DNA of 64,000 nt from Prorocentrum cordatum (taxonomy: Eukaryota; Sar; Dinophyceae; Prorocentrales; Prorocentraceae), in contig CAUYUJ010022091.1 in assembly GCA_963575745.1 (NCBI GenBank), positions 52,501-116,500 on the forward strand, read 5' to 3'. The position numbers and the translations under genes were made by a program. Position 1 is the first letter of the stretch, and each line of letters opens with the position of its first letter. Below, in pieces: positions 33,861 through 44,005 of this stretch. The notes beneath the pieces are model-generated. The model had not been told where the DNA came from, made no database searches, and saw only the letters and a program-made list of their open reading frames with translations.

Positions 33861-34194
33861 TAAAAGGGGGGCCTGGGAGCACGAAGAACATCAGAGCACC
33901 CTCCCCGAAGCGACCTCGCTCTTAGACCTGGCTCCGACTGTGCGGCGGATCCGACGTCAGGGCGGAGGCGGGGGGGGGGGGTCGCCCTCGGGCCCCGGGG
34001 GCCGCCCAGGTTGCACCGCGGGCGAGGCGCTGTCCCGCGCGGGGCCGCGGACCGAGAAAAGGCTCGGGTCGGCGGGCGGGCGATCCCCGCCGCCGCCGCC
34101 GGAGACTCGCCCCGCAAGTAGGCTTGCCGCAACGCTCCCCTGGAGAGGTCGGGGGAGTGGTGGTTTCGGTGCCTGTGGGCTTCCCCGGGGACCA
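33861..34194. other. Unassigned GC-rich DNA
   Basis: GGGCCGCGGACCGAG words recur here and at 34460-34480. No gene was recognised. Confidence 0.4.
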
Positions 34195-34459
34195 CCCTGA
34201 CTCCGGATCCGCCCTGCTCTGGGGAAGTTCGTGGGTAGGGCTTTGAGAACTTCCGCCTTGCTGTTCAAGCCCCGCGGATGCCGATTTCCGCCCTACTTTT
34301 TTCTGCTGCTGTTTCCGCCCTGCTTCTGCGGATTGCCGCCCCGCGGTATGCTGGGTGCAGAAATGTCCGCCCTTTCTTCTTCGGCCTCTTGCAGGTGGAT
34401 CTCCGACGCAACTCTAAGCTGGAAAAGAAGACAAAGTTAGGGCGGATCTGGAGTCGGGG
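34195..34459. mobile_element. GATCCGCCC inverted-repeat element (copy 3)
   Basis: CCCTGACTCCGGATCCGCCC on the left pairs with GGGCGGATCTGGAGTCGGGG on the right. Internal TTTCCGCCCTACTT repeats are as in copies 1 and 2. Confidence 0.7.
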
Positions 34460-34623
34460 CACCCGGGGCCGCGGACCGAGAAGGACCCGATCGGCGGTCG
34501 CCTGGGCCCGGGGGGTGCAGCAGCACACCCAGTCGAGGTCGGGGTCGGGGGGCCGCCGTCGTGCCGCGGGGGGGCCATCCAGGCTGGGCCGCGTGCGGGG
34601 AGCTATAGTTGAAGGGGAACTGG

Positions 34624-34767
34624 GACACACAAATGAATACACACAAATAAAAATATCCCCCATATTGTCCCATGTTTTCTGGGTTTTTGTCTTCCCCCCC
34701 ACTTCCCATATTTTCCCATATTTTCTGGGAATCGCCGATTAATTGTGTCTGTGTGTTTTTTCCCCTC
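34624..34767. mobile_element. ACACACAAATA dispersed element (copy 2 of 4)
   Basis: GACACACAAATGAATACACA to AATTGTGTCTGTGTGTTT, with the CCCATATTTTC body. Confidence 0.6.
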
Positions 34768-34939
34768 CTGAATAGTGCCAAGGGCGGCGGTCGGGGCCGC
34801 CCAGGGCCGCGGACTGAGGAGAGCAGGTCGGCGGACGTCTGCAACGAGCAGGGAAGCCCCCCCCTCACAACAGACTGCTTGACTCGCGGGTCGAGAGCGC
34901 ACCTCTTCCAGTCGAAACTAAGCGGGCCGCGCGAAGCTT

Positions 34940-35125
34940 GAATTAACGAAGGATTGCAAAAACAAAACCTAGGATTGCAACAAAAATAACCGATTGCAAA
35001 CAAAAACCCTGGATTGCAAACAAAAACGAAGGATCGCAAAAAACCTACGAAGTTTTGTTTTTGCAATCCTACGAAGGTTTTTTTTGCAATCCTTTTTTTT
35101 GCAATCCTTTTTTTTGAAAACCCTC
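34940..35125. repeat. GGATTGCAAAAACAAAAC satellite
   Basis: About ten units of 14-18 bases, switching strand in the middle (from GGATTGCAAA to TTTGCAATCC). Confidence 0.8.
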
Positions 35126-35234
35126 ATAACAAACACCCCGACAGGCGGAGCCGTTTGTAGTGAACGCACCCAATCCAGGGAAGGAGTCGAGCAGGGCAGG
35201 GCTGTTCCGTGAACGCCCAGGGCCGCTTCTAGTC

Positions 35235-35335
35235 CTCCTCCACCTCCTCCTCCTCCTCCCTCCTCCTGCTCCTCCTCCTCCTCCTCCTCTTCCTCCTCCT
35301 CCTCCTCCTCTTCCTCCTCCTCCCCTCTCGGGGTC
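35235..35335. repeat. CTC microsatellite
   Basis: CTC/TCC tract. Confidence 0.85.
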
Positions 35336-36115
35336 GGGGTGGCTTACCCTCCCTTGAGTCTGGGCTGGGGGATGCAGCAGCTCACTAGTCGAGGGCAACT
35401 TTGATGCCGAACGCCAACAGGAAGCCGAACGTGCACAAGAACCCGCCGGAGCCCATAATGCCCCCTTTCTTGTCCCGCCGCTCGTACGCCTCTGAAGGGC
35501 CACGATTGGGGGGGGCTGGCGTAGGTAGGGACGCATCGATCTGGAATCGGCGATACATCGCCGACTGATCGGCGATAGGCCCTCGATAACACATCCCCAC
35601 GTTCGTGGGCGGCATGGGCCTATCGCGGATCAGTGCGCGATTTGGGGTTGATGCATCCCCCCCCCTGCCTATCCCCCCCTTATCGCTGCCCCTGGGCCTC
35701 TGGCAGCATGGTCGCCGCGATGCCTGAGATCATTGCTCCGCCCGCCACGCCCTCCGTCAGGCAGACCAAGACCTGGGGCGCTCCAGGAAGGGCATCTCGG
35801 TGGCGAGAGAGGGGGGAAGTGGGAAGGAGAGGGCCTTAAAGCGACGGGACCATTCGGAAGCCCACGAGCTTTCTGAGAAGTCTTCGAAGCCTTCCCTGAA
35901 GACACAGGGAGCTTCTCAGAACTCTGGCGGGTTTCTGAGAACCCCGCCGCCTTCTGCAGAGAGCCCACAAAGCACGTACGCGCCCAACCACGCACATGAA
36001 CGCGGCCTCCCAGTCCGCGAGACCAACCTCGTGATGCGAACGCTTGCTCGCGATATGCGCATGCTCAAAAACAACGTGGATTCATGCACGTGTACGTCCT
36101 TCTTTCGCTTCTGAT
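35336..36115. other. Unassigned DNA with small palindromes
   Basis: GAATCGGCGATACATCGCCG at 35545-35570 relates to 7450-7500. CTTTCTGAGAAG and CTTCTCAGAA words at 35865-35960 resemble the arrays at 59640-59800 and 62870-63010. No gene was recognised. Confidence 0.4.
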
Positions 36116-36481
36116 CTACGACGCGTGTGGAACCGAGGAGGAGGAGGAGGAGGAGGAGGAGGAGGAGGAGGAGGAGGAGGAGGAGGAGGAGGCGGGGGAG
36201 GGGGAGGAGCAGGAGGAGCAGGGAGGAGAAGGAGGAAGGAGGGACGAGGAGGAGGGAGGAGGGAGGGAGGGAGGGAGGGAGGGAGGGAGGGAGGGAGGGA
36301 GGGAGGGAGGAGGAGGAGGAGGAGGAGGAGGAGGAGGAGGAGTGAGATACCCCCTGGCGGTTCCCCTTTGGAGATGTTGAAACCCGCGCCTCGCTCGGGA
36401 CATCCTCAGAATTTGCTCCGCCATCCACATCATCATCATCATCATCATCATCACCACCATCATCATCATCATCATCATCAT
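36116..36481 (-). repeat. Inverted higher-order unit, left part
   Basis: A GGA/GAGGGAGG tract leads to GAGATACCCCCTGGCGGTTC, then CGCGCCTCGCTCGGGACATCCTC, which is the complement of the CTCGAGCGAGG repeat. A CAT array follows (36425-36480). This is one unit of the 25-34 kb repeat in reverse, cut at the CAT array by the retrotransposon. It resumes at 43543. Confidence 0.75.
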
Positions 36482-36622
36482 GATATGTTGTTTGTTAGGC
36501 GGAGAACGACTTCTCAACAAGCCCGCTTGCAGCGATAGCGGGCTGCTCCTCCACAGTTCAAGGCAGAGGGAAGCTCCCTCACGAGACAGGCACTGAAGTG
36601 AAAGCTGACACCCGAGACTCCC
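36482..36622 (-). repeat. Split direct repeat B2 (outer, 3' end of element)
   Basis: 141 bp, starting on the plus strand GATATGTTGTTTGTTAGGCG and ending CCCGAGACTCCC. It contains an AGCCCGC / GCGGGCT stem with an 11-base loop (36520-36544). Confidence 0.9.
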
Positions 36623-36641
36623 AGGGCCAGGGCGGGCGGGG

Positions 36642-36773
36642 ACCCTCGAACGGCTGCAGAGGGACGCACGCAGCAGAGAGAAGCAAAAACTGAACTGCTA
36701 AGCTGCTTGCTACAACTGCCGACACGACGACACTCCACTCCCCGCGAAATCATGTCCGTGCACGCACCCCCAT
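36642..36773 (-). repeat. Split direct repeat A2
   Basis: 132 bp, ACCCTCGAACGGCTGCAG to GTGCACGCACCCCCAT. It abuts B1 directly, forming the junction that matches the joined ends of a circular intermediate. Confidence 0.9.
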
Positions 36774-36914
36774 GAGATGCTGTTTGTTAGGCGGAGAACG
36801 ACTTCTCAACAAGCCCGCTTGCAGCGATAGCGGGCTGCTCCTCCACAGTTCAAGGCAGAGGGAAGCTCCCTCACGAGACAGGCGCTGAAGTGAGAGCTGA
36901 CACCCGAGACTCCC
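36774..36914 (-). repeat. Split direct repeat B1 (inner)
   Basis: 141 bp, GAGATGCTGTTTGTTAGG to CCCGAGACTCCC. It begins 16 bases after the stop codon of the last ORF. It carries the same AGCCCGC / GCGGGCT hairpin (36812-36836). Confidence 0.9.
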
Positions 36915-36930
36915 GAACCCCTACACAGGG

Positions 36931-37600
36931 TTACAGTTGTAAATGGAGGCTCTCGAGAGGTTTAGCAGAGACCGAGCGAGCGCAAAGTTTAAAAAGGGCA
37001 GGTCGTTTCACACTGGCTTGACTACGACTCTGGCCTAATTGATCACGCCCCCTAAGTTGAACGTGAGGCTGCTGAGTCCTGTCACAGATTCCATTACGGC
37101 TTTCACAAGTGTGCGCCAGACCTGCGACGTCTTCTGGCACCTCCCCTAGGTACATGTAGGTGCAACGATGCTTCCAGGGCGTGCCAAACATACACCTGTC
37201 ATTGCTGAGTCTGACAACGAAAGAGGCAGGTACGTTCACGAGAGAGCGGACGAAGGGCGCCCACAGTCGACTACCTTCAGGCATCTCGACTAACACTGGA
37301 ATGTTATGACACCAACAATCTGAACAAATGCGTCCTACACGCTCTGCATATCTTCGAATTTTGTAACGACAGAAGCGATTCCCACTGGCCTGGCTTGCTC
37401 CCTGGATGTGTGGAGAAAGGAAGACTGACGCTGCCTCCCGTCGCCGAACATGCGCTCGAATCCGACGTTCTAAGCCGGCACCCAGACCGCAATCGCTCAG
37501 CACGTTCGCCTGCCACAACCAGCCAGGCACCCCGTGGGAAGCGAGCTGCTGCCCGACGCTCGTCAGCTCGCCCCCAATGAGGATCACCTTCGAGCACTGG
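36931..37600 (-). pseudogene. MTase-like C-terminal domain of the retroelement
   Basis: About 210 residues follow the recombinase in a different frame, joined by a frameshift near 37590. The text starts CSKVILIGGELTSVGQQLAS. It continues through VFLSPHIQGASQASGNRF and VLVEMPEGSRLWAPFVRSL, and ends with a basic tail and a stop at 36931. From memory, dinoflagellate DIRS/PAT-like elements carry here a class I methyltransferase-like domain with an SPPC-type motif followed by an ENPxxSRLW motif. The SPH and EMPEGSRLW stretches would be degenerate forms. A glycine-rich SAM-binding motif is not convincing. The assignment is by pattern only. It could be an element-specific domain without catalytic activity. 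Confidence 0.45.
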
Positions 37601-38954
37601 GCAAGGGCTGGATGCCGCCTGGCAGCGGCGCCGCACGGCCCCACAGCAAGGCGGGCTCCAGCTCGCGCAGGCACTGCTCCCCGTACGCCACCATCACCGC
37701 CGTGTGCTGCTGCGCGCGATGTCCGAGCCGCGCGCTCTTCTCGTACCTCGCCATGTTTTTGAGCTGCCGCCAGCCCCCGCGCCTCTGCACCTCGGCCTGG
37801 CTCCGCTCGTTGCTGGCGCGATCTATGCTCGCACCAGAGTGCCTGGCCTGGTAGGGCGTGATCCGCCCCAGCTGCAGGGTGTCGCAAGTTGACCGCATCT
37901 CCCGCAGCAGCTGCGGGTAGTCGAACTGCCACACTGGCTTCGTCGGGTCCTGCCGTTGCAGCTTCTCCAGCACTGGCCCAAGCCACAGCAGCCATGACGA
38001 GTCCAGCTTCACACTCAGGTCGAACTCTCCCACATTGTCGGGGGTGGCCCTCTCCTGCGGGTGCATCAGCAGTCCCCAGAAACGGCTGCCACCCCCAGGC
38101 TTGACAATATCCCCAGGGCGGAGTCGGAAGAGCGAAGACGGGCGCAAGTAGGTCGACACTGCCAGCGCCAGGAACACTGCCATCATGCGCTGGTTCCGCA
38201 GAACCAGGCCATGCATGAGGGCACACCATATACTGAGCGGCTCGGGCATCCTGGCACGGCCAGGGGTGAGCATCTTCCAGCCCTTGAGCGCCTTCCACAT
38301 ACGGGGTAGCGCACTGGCCCCCAACCTCCCATACTTCGGGGAGAAATGGTTCACAGCCGCCGCCACATACATGCCCGTGGACGCCTGCTCCCCTTCTAGG
38401 TACAAGGTCGTGAAATAGTGCACTATACATACATCCAGCGTCTCTGACGGCATCTCGAACAAGTCCTGGCGGCCACATCGGTCTTTCATCTGCTCTAACG
38501 CTCTGTGGTACTGTGCTCGTACCTTCGGCGTTGCCGTGCTCGACTCCAGGTAGCGTCCGATCGGCACTCCGTCCTCGATCGCCCGTGACACTGCCGCACG
38601 TCGCCGCTTGACCCGCCTCTCCAGTGTCCTCTGGCGCTTGGCAGTGGTGGCGGCCTCGGATTCGCTGGTAGTGCCGCTCGAGCTCGGCACGGCTGATCGT
38701 CCCCGTTTTCCAGTGGCGCGTCTTCGGGTGTCGCAGCTCGCGTCCGCGCCCGCTTCCTCCGGGCTCGGCGTAGCCTGGCCCTTCGCAGCCTCGGCGGGCC
38801 GCTTGCCGCCGATCTGGTTCTGGAGCGCCGCTGAGGCAGGCGGCCTCGCCGCCTCGCGGGTCAGGACTCTCGCCCGCCGCTCCTGCGGCTGCTCGATGGG
38901 CGGCTGCGACCTCAGGAGCAGGCGACTCCTGGAGGCGGGGCCCGAGAGCATCAC
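37584..38954 (-). pseudogene. Tyrosine recombinase (integrase) of the retroelement
   Basis: An uninterrupted 456-residue frame. The N-terminal 120 residues are basic and low in order (KRQRTLERRVKRRRA near 125). The catalytic core follows the tyrosine recombinase pattern: first Arg in STYLRPSSLFRLRPGDI (about residue 270), then TPYQARHSG (about 367), where Tyr stands at the usual His of HxxR, then GGWRQLKNMARYEKS with the Trp and the nucleophilic Tyr (about 404). Such enzymes insert the circular DNA copy without an end-joining integrase. The ATG at 38954 is only a convenient start, because the frame may continue from the upstream RNase H region after a slip. The reading frame is intact across the core, but its junctions to the RT and MTase-like parts are shifted. 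Confidence 0.85.
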
Positions 38955-39172
38955 AACGATCTCGAGCCAAAACGCCTGCGGTAGAACAGCCGGCTGCTGT
39001 GCGCGAAGGATTTACCGACGCAAAAAGGTGCTTCAGATTTGGCGGGCTCATACCTTCTATCGCAGCATGGTCTCTATTCAGATTCACTTCGGAGGTTCGT
39101 TCATCTCGCCAACAGCTGTCGGGGTTTGAAGTGCGTGCACAGACACGGGGGGGTGTCAAACTGAAACTCACA

Positions 39173-41583
39173 TCAGCGCCTCCTCCATCCTCGGACTCGG
39201 GAACAGGAGGAAGAGAAAAAGGCAGGCAAGGAAACAGGGATCAACCGCGTGAGAATCTGGGAGGGTTGTCCTCCCTCTGCTCGGGATCCCTCATCACTAT
39301 TGTTGAGTTCACTAGGGGTCCAACGAACAATCGCCCTAAGGTTCTGCCCCAAGAGGTAAGCCGATAATCTACGAATCTGTCGCAAAATGGCAAAACTCTT
39401 GCACCTACTTCTGTCAAACGCCAGGGCCACCCCCAAGATTATCTACAAGGAGTACCTGCCTAGCGTCAAAGCCAAACCAAGTGAGAGCAATGCGTTTTAA
39501 ACTCTGCACGAGTGCTCTAGCTTCAAGGATTCCTATATGCTCACTGTATCTCCAGACCCCTTTCCCAAAATCTCGCCACAACGGGTGCGCCAAGAGACGA
39601 CTGGGCACCTCTGAGAAGTCGGGGTCCAACTCGTAATCCCCTTCGGGCAGCGTGGTCTCGATCAGCCACTTCTCACCCTCGTCCACGCACAGCTTCGCCT
39701 CCCCCACTTTCGCCTCCAAGAACTCCCCAATACCCGCCGCTGTAAGAGCTGATCGACGTGCCTCTTGACCCTCTTCCGTCCTGAACCGCCTCCTCTCACG
39801 ACACCGCCCGACGACGTTTAAAGACTCGAGGTCCCAGTAGCTCCCAGATACCCCGTAGCCAGTCTCAGAGGCATCCGAACACTGAACCCACCTATTGCAT
39901 GGGAGCCACCAGTCAGAAACGATCATGGGCAGCAGGCCTTTGAAAGCCTCGAGCTCCTCTCGACAACTCCTCCAGAGAGGCGCGCACTCTTTCTGCACTT
40001 TCGAAACGAAGCGGTAGCATGCATGGAATACTGATAGCACAGGCCGCCGAACGAGCCCAAGATAGGTGCAATGGCCCAGCAGCGCGCGGAGGTCGTGCCC
40101 GCGCACCGCCCGCATCCGCAGCACTCCCACGAGCGCCTGCCGCGCCCTCCAGACCCGCTTCAGCGACGGGCGCGTCTGCAGCCTCTGGCCGTCCAGCACC
40201 ACCCCGAGCACTTCGATCCCGTCGCTGCGGACCTCTCGCCCGTGGACCTTGAGGCCGACCGCCACGAAAGCTCGCACCAACTCGTCGAGGCTGTTGCTGA
40301 CGCGCTCCCCGTTCTGGCCCAGGACGCCCATGTTGTCCACGTACACGCAGTGCTCCACCTGCTCGGTCCCGCAGACGATCTTCAAGACCAGGGGCTCCCC
40401 CAGGTCGCTCAAGGGCGCACTCCCTGCGATGGCGGGAGCAAGCTGGCAACGAAGCTCCGTCACACTCTGGCACAGGTAGAGGCTCCACGTGCATCCCATC
40501 GGCAGCGCCTCGGGGATCGGGTAGACCAGGTCGTCGAAGCCCAGCGCCTCGCCGTCCAGCCGGCTCCCGTGGATCCCGACGTCGCCGGCTCGGAGACTGG
40601 GAAGGCCGAACAGCAGCTTCATCCAGGCTGGCAGCCGCGTGCGATGGAACGCGTCCTTCACGTCCGCCACACCCACTGAGAACTCCACGTCCTCTATGGC
40701 AGCAAGGTAGGCGGCCTCCAGGTGATCTCGCGCTCCGCCCACCGCCTCGAGCTCGAATGCTGACAACCCCTTCCGCGGCCAAGAGTTGGGCCGAAGGTGG
40801 GCCGATCAGCCAGGCATTGCTTCTTCGGCAATCAAGTATCATACGTGATCTCTCTTCCCCTTTCTTCCACACAAAGAATGTACCCGCCATCTCCACGACC
40901 GTGCGGCTGAAGGACACCAGGCCGCGCTTCACTAGGTCCCTCACAAAATCGCTACACCTCCGTCGGCTCCGTACCAAAGAGGGCTCGCTGAAGGGGGCCC
41001 GCGGGCACCGCGCCAGCATCTCCGTCGCGCCATCAAGGTCGCGCAGCATGCGCTCGCCCTGCCCCGCCACAAACTGGCGCGCTCGCCCCCGTAGAAGTTC
41101 ATGAAGCTGAGGTGCCTCACTGATGCCGTCGGGAAGCGAGGGAAGCCCAGGTCGGTAGGGGGCAAGCAGATCCTCGGGAGGACCACCCAGGTATGGCGAT
41201 CTCCCACGCATCAACTCCCGTAGGGCTGAATACGGTGGCTGCAGCTGCTCGCCCCGCATCGGCTGCGCGATGTCATACACCTGCCCATCGATGCGCTTGA
41301 TGACGTCCAGCTGCGTGTCCGACAGGAGAGGCGCGGAGGAACCCACACTCGCACCTGCCAGCCAGTTGAGGCTCGAGATGGCCTCGTTCAAAACTTTCAC
41401 ATGTAGAAGCCGTCGGCGTTCACGCCCTCCTCGACGTCCTGCCCCCAGGACGCCCTCGACCTCCTCCTGCAGCGGCAGCGGGAAGATGTCGCGGGCGCCC
41501 GCCTGGGAAAGTAGCCCAGGCAGCCCTGCATAGTCGACGCCGCTGGTCGGGCTATCCCCAGCGGCGGCCGCATCATCAGTCAT
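39173..41583 (-). pseudogene. Reverse transcriptase-RNase H ORF of the retroelement, two frameshifts
   Basis: The ATG at 41583 overlaps the stop of the Gag-like ORF by four bases (ATGA). The first frame carries FFVWKKGEERSRMILDCRRSN, RT motifs 1-2, near residue 250. A one-base slip near 40775 leads to the main frame with VADVKDAFHRTRL (motif A Asp), LPMGCTWSLYLCQ (motif B) and YVDNMGVLG (motif C, second Asp replaced by Asn). RNase H follows: WVQCSDASETGYGVSG (first Asp), ILEARALVQ (Glu), and LLVDNLG, where an extra G near 39436 shifts the frame. It continues as VALAFDRSRCKSFAILRQIR and PSELNNSDEGSR (last Asp), with a stop at 39173. DIRS-order elements use this pair to make a circular DNA copy from their RNA. 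Confidence 0.85.
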
Positions 41584-43410
41584 TTTCCTCCCCCCGCCGC
41601 GGCCGCGTCGGGGGAGTTCTTCGGTCCCTTCGGGCCCTTAGGCCCAGGCTTATCTCCGTCACCTTTACCTCCTTTATCGTGTAGAGCACGGTCGGCCCCT
41701 GTGAGGCCCCTGACGCGAGCGCTCAAGAACTCCGCGTCCTCCTTCGCCTTCTTAGCTCCGAAGCTACGCAGCTCAGGGGCCACCGCGTCACTCGGCCCCG
41801 TCTCGCCCGTCAGGCACCGAGCCATGCGCCAGTTCGCGGGCGCCCCAGGCACTGAGTGGGCATCCGTGATCACCTGGATGCGCCTGGCCAGCCGCCCCAT
41901 CGATCGGAGCCCTCCCAGGTTCAGGTGGTCGTAGCTCCCTGCCAACAGCAACGCGTGGCACAGGACCTCGAGCTCATGGTAGATGCGGTCCTGGCGCTCC
42001 ACTCGATGTTCTCGTGACCACTCGGCCAGCCATCGCATGGGGTCTCCGCCGCTGCGGCGCATCGCCTTAGCCAGGTAGACCACCGACACGGGACCCTCGA
42101 TCGGGTCATCGGCGTACGACTCGGCACTGATCTCGCGACGACGCTCCTCCACTCCTTGTGCCTCTCGCCGTGGCCGTCGTAGTCCACCGCCAACGTTCTC
42201 GCGTCCTCGACGGTGTGTCCTCCGCGAGCCTCGCCCGAACCCGCAGTGGCCTCCGCCACTCGATCTCCGAGCCCGGGGTGCTTCTGGACGCTATCCTCGT
42301 CTGCCAGCTCCCCTGGTGGGGTATCAGTCCCCAGGGCGCGACGCATACGGGTGAGCTGCTCTCCTGCAAACCGAGGCGCGTCCGAGACCTTCACGCGGGC
42401 CACCCGACACACCTCCGTTCCGAACACCTTCAAACCGTGGCTTCCCAACATGACGTCGCTCCCTGACATCTTCACCTCCTCCCCGAGCGCCTTGCCACCG
42501 CCTGGTTCCATCAGCATCCAGATCATCTCGTCATCGGCGCCGATGTCTCCAAGCGCTGGGAGCTCTCGAGCTGACACGCCCATCACCGTGCCCAGGCCCT
42601 GCATCTCCCCCGTCTCCGTCATCGCGGACTGCGGCCAATCGCTCGGCTCCTGGCCCAGGGCGGACTCGATGTCACGGCACCCTTTCGCAAGCTGCGCCAG
42701 GCGGTCCAGCGTTGGTCGCGCTCTGAAGCGGTACAGCCGTCGCCCAACGATGTGGGGATAGCCAGACGACGGCATCGGGACAGCCCCACTCGGGCCATGC
42801 TCAGGGTCACCGCCGTCCAGCCGCTCCCGCCACAAGTCATCGTCGGGCGACAGCACCCACCAGACGCTCTCCTGCTGGCAAATGCCGTCCTCGACTCGCC
42901 TGGACGGCCACGCCAAGTAGCGCTCGTGGTCCACGTCGTCGTCTGAATACGACACCCTCACGCGACTGCCTAAGGCCCCTCTATTCCAGAAGCCCTGCTC
43001 CGCCGCGACGGGGCCGCAACGGCTCGCCCAGGGCTGCCGCCATCCTGTCGAGGCGGGCGGCGCTCGCAAGCTCCTCTCCGCGCCTGGTACAGCTGCCACA
43101 GCGCGCCTCCCGCTACCTGGCCGCCCCACCACCAGAAGGGGCCGAGGCTCAGGCGGCTCTCGAGCGGCTCCTCCTTGGGCCGCGGGCACACCAGCGGCTC
43201 CACGAGCGGGCAGCTCGGCTCCACGCCGAAGGGCCCAGCGGGCGCGGCAGGCGCCTCGGGCGGAGGCGGCGGAGGTGGCGCTGAGACGAGCCAGGCCTCG
43301 CGCTCGCCCCACCGATCGCGGCCCCGATACTCCTGGGCCAAGCGGGCGGTCTCCAACCACAGGACAATCCAGAGGGGAAGGTTCTGTGGGGGATGGAACA
43401 TCCCCTCCTG
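41580..43410 (-). pseudogene. Gag-like ORF of the retroelement, frameshifted
   Basis: The probable start is MFHPPQNLPLWIVLWLETAR, near 43402, just inside A1. A proline-rich stretch follows (SAPPPPPPPEAPAAP). One or more slips near 43000-43090 lead to another frame with SYSDDDVDHERYLAWPSRR, VWWVLSPDDDLWRERL and GIGADD-like acidic text. A further slip near 42150 joins DYDGHGERHKEWR to ISAESYADDPIEGPVSVVYL, GGDPMRWLAEWSREHRVERQ and RRIQVITDAHSVPGAPANWR. The C-terminus is rich in Gly, Lys and Pro (KGGKGDGDKPGPKGPKGP). The DARTLAVDYDGHGERHKEWR region resembles a repeated dinoflagellate protein that I recall only by pattern. A nucleocapsid role is inferred from position and the basic tail. No zinc knuckle is seen. 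Confidence 0.65.
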
Positions 43411-43542
43411 ACCCTCGAACGGCTGCAGAGGGACGCACGCAGCAGAGAGAAGCAACAACTGAACTGCTGAGCTGCTTGCTACAACTGCCGACACGACGAC
43501 TCTCCACTCCCCGCTAAATCATGTCCGTGCACGCACCCCCAT
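43411..43542 (-). repeat. Split direct repeat A1 (5' end of element)
   Basis: 132 bp matching A2 with four differences. It ends GCACGCACCCCCAT, where the CAT merges with the CAT array of the target. Confidence 0.9.
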
Positions 43543-44005
43543 CATCATCACCATCATCATCATCAGCATCATCATCATCACCATCATCATCACCACCACC
43601 ACCATCATCATCATCACCATCACCATCACCATCACCATCACCATCACCACCATCATCATCATCATCATCAACCTCAGCATCATCATCACCACCACCATCA
43701 TCATCACCGCAGCATAATTTACCATATCATACCATCGCATGCCATATCATCTTATATCATAGCATATCAAACCATACCATCATTAATCCTACCATGTCAT
43801 ACCGTACCATGGCATAGCATACCTACCAAATCATATCATAGCACATCATGCCATAAGATAACATACCATGGCATAAGTGAGCCTACCATACTATATTACA
43901 ACACAACTAACATAACACATCGTCGCCTACCATGAGGAGGAGGGGAGGATGAGGAGGGGGAGGAGGAAGAGGAGGAGGAGGAGGAGGAGGAGGAGGAGGC
44001 GGAGG
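43543..44005 (-). repeat. Inverted higher-order unit, right part
   Basis: The CAT/CAC array continues to 43720. CATACC/CATATC text follows to about 43930, which is the complement of the TATGG block, then ACCATGAGGAGGAGGGG and a GGA tract. It completes the unit begun at 36116. Confidence 0.75.

Larger units (their letters stand above)
36482..43542 (-). mobile_element. PAT/Ngaro-type tyrosine-recombinase retrotransposon with split direct repeats (7,061 bp)
   Basis: Read on the minus strand, the order is A1 (43542-43411), Gag-like ORF, RT-RNase H ORF, tyrosine recombinase with MTase-like tail, B1 (36914-36774), A2 (36773-36642), a 19-bp spacer, and B2 (36622-36482). A1/A2 differ at 4 of 132 positions and B1/B2 at 4 of 141. 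This A1-ORFs-B1-A2-B2 layout is the known hallmark of PAT- and Ngaro-like DIRS-order elements. The element lies within a CAT array. At least four frameshifts break its genes, so this copy is probably inactive unless the shifts are sequencing errors. Confidence 0.88.

Noticed and set aside
36931-39171. A single 746-residue frame covering the recombinase region
   Set aside because: Its first two thirds are a shadow of the recombinase frame. Only the last 210 residues look genuine.
42970-43507. Open frame starting MESRRVGSCSKQLSSSV inside repeat A1
   Set aside because: The same peptide start occurs in repeat A2 at the other end, where no ORF follows. The Gag-like frame more likely starts at MFHPPQNLPL.
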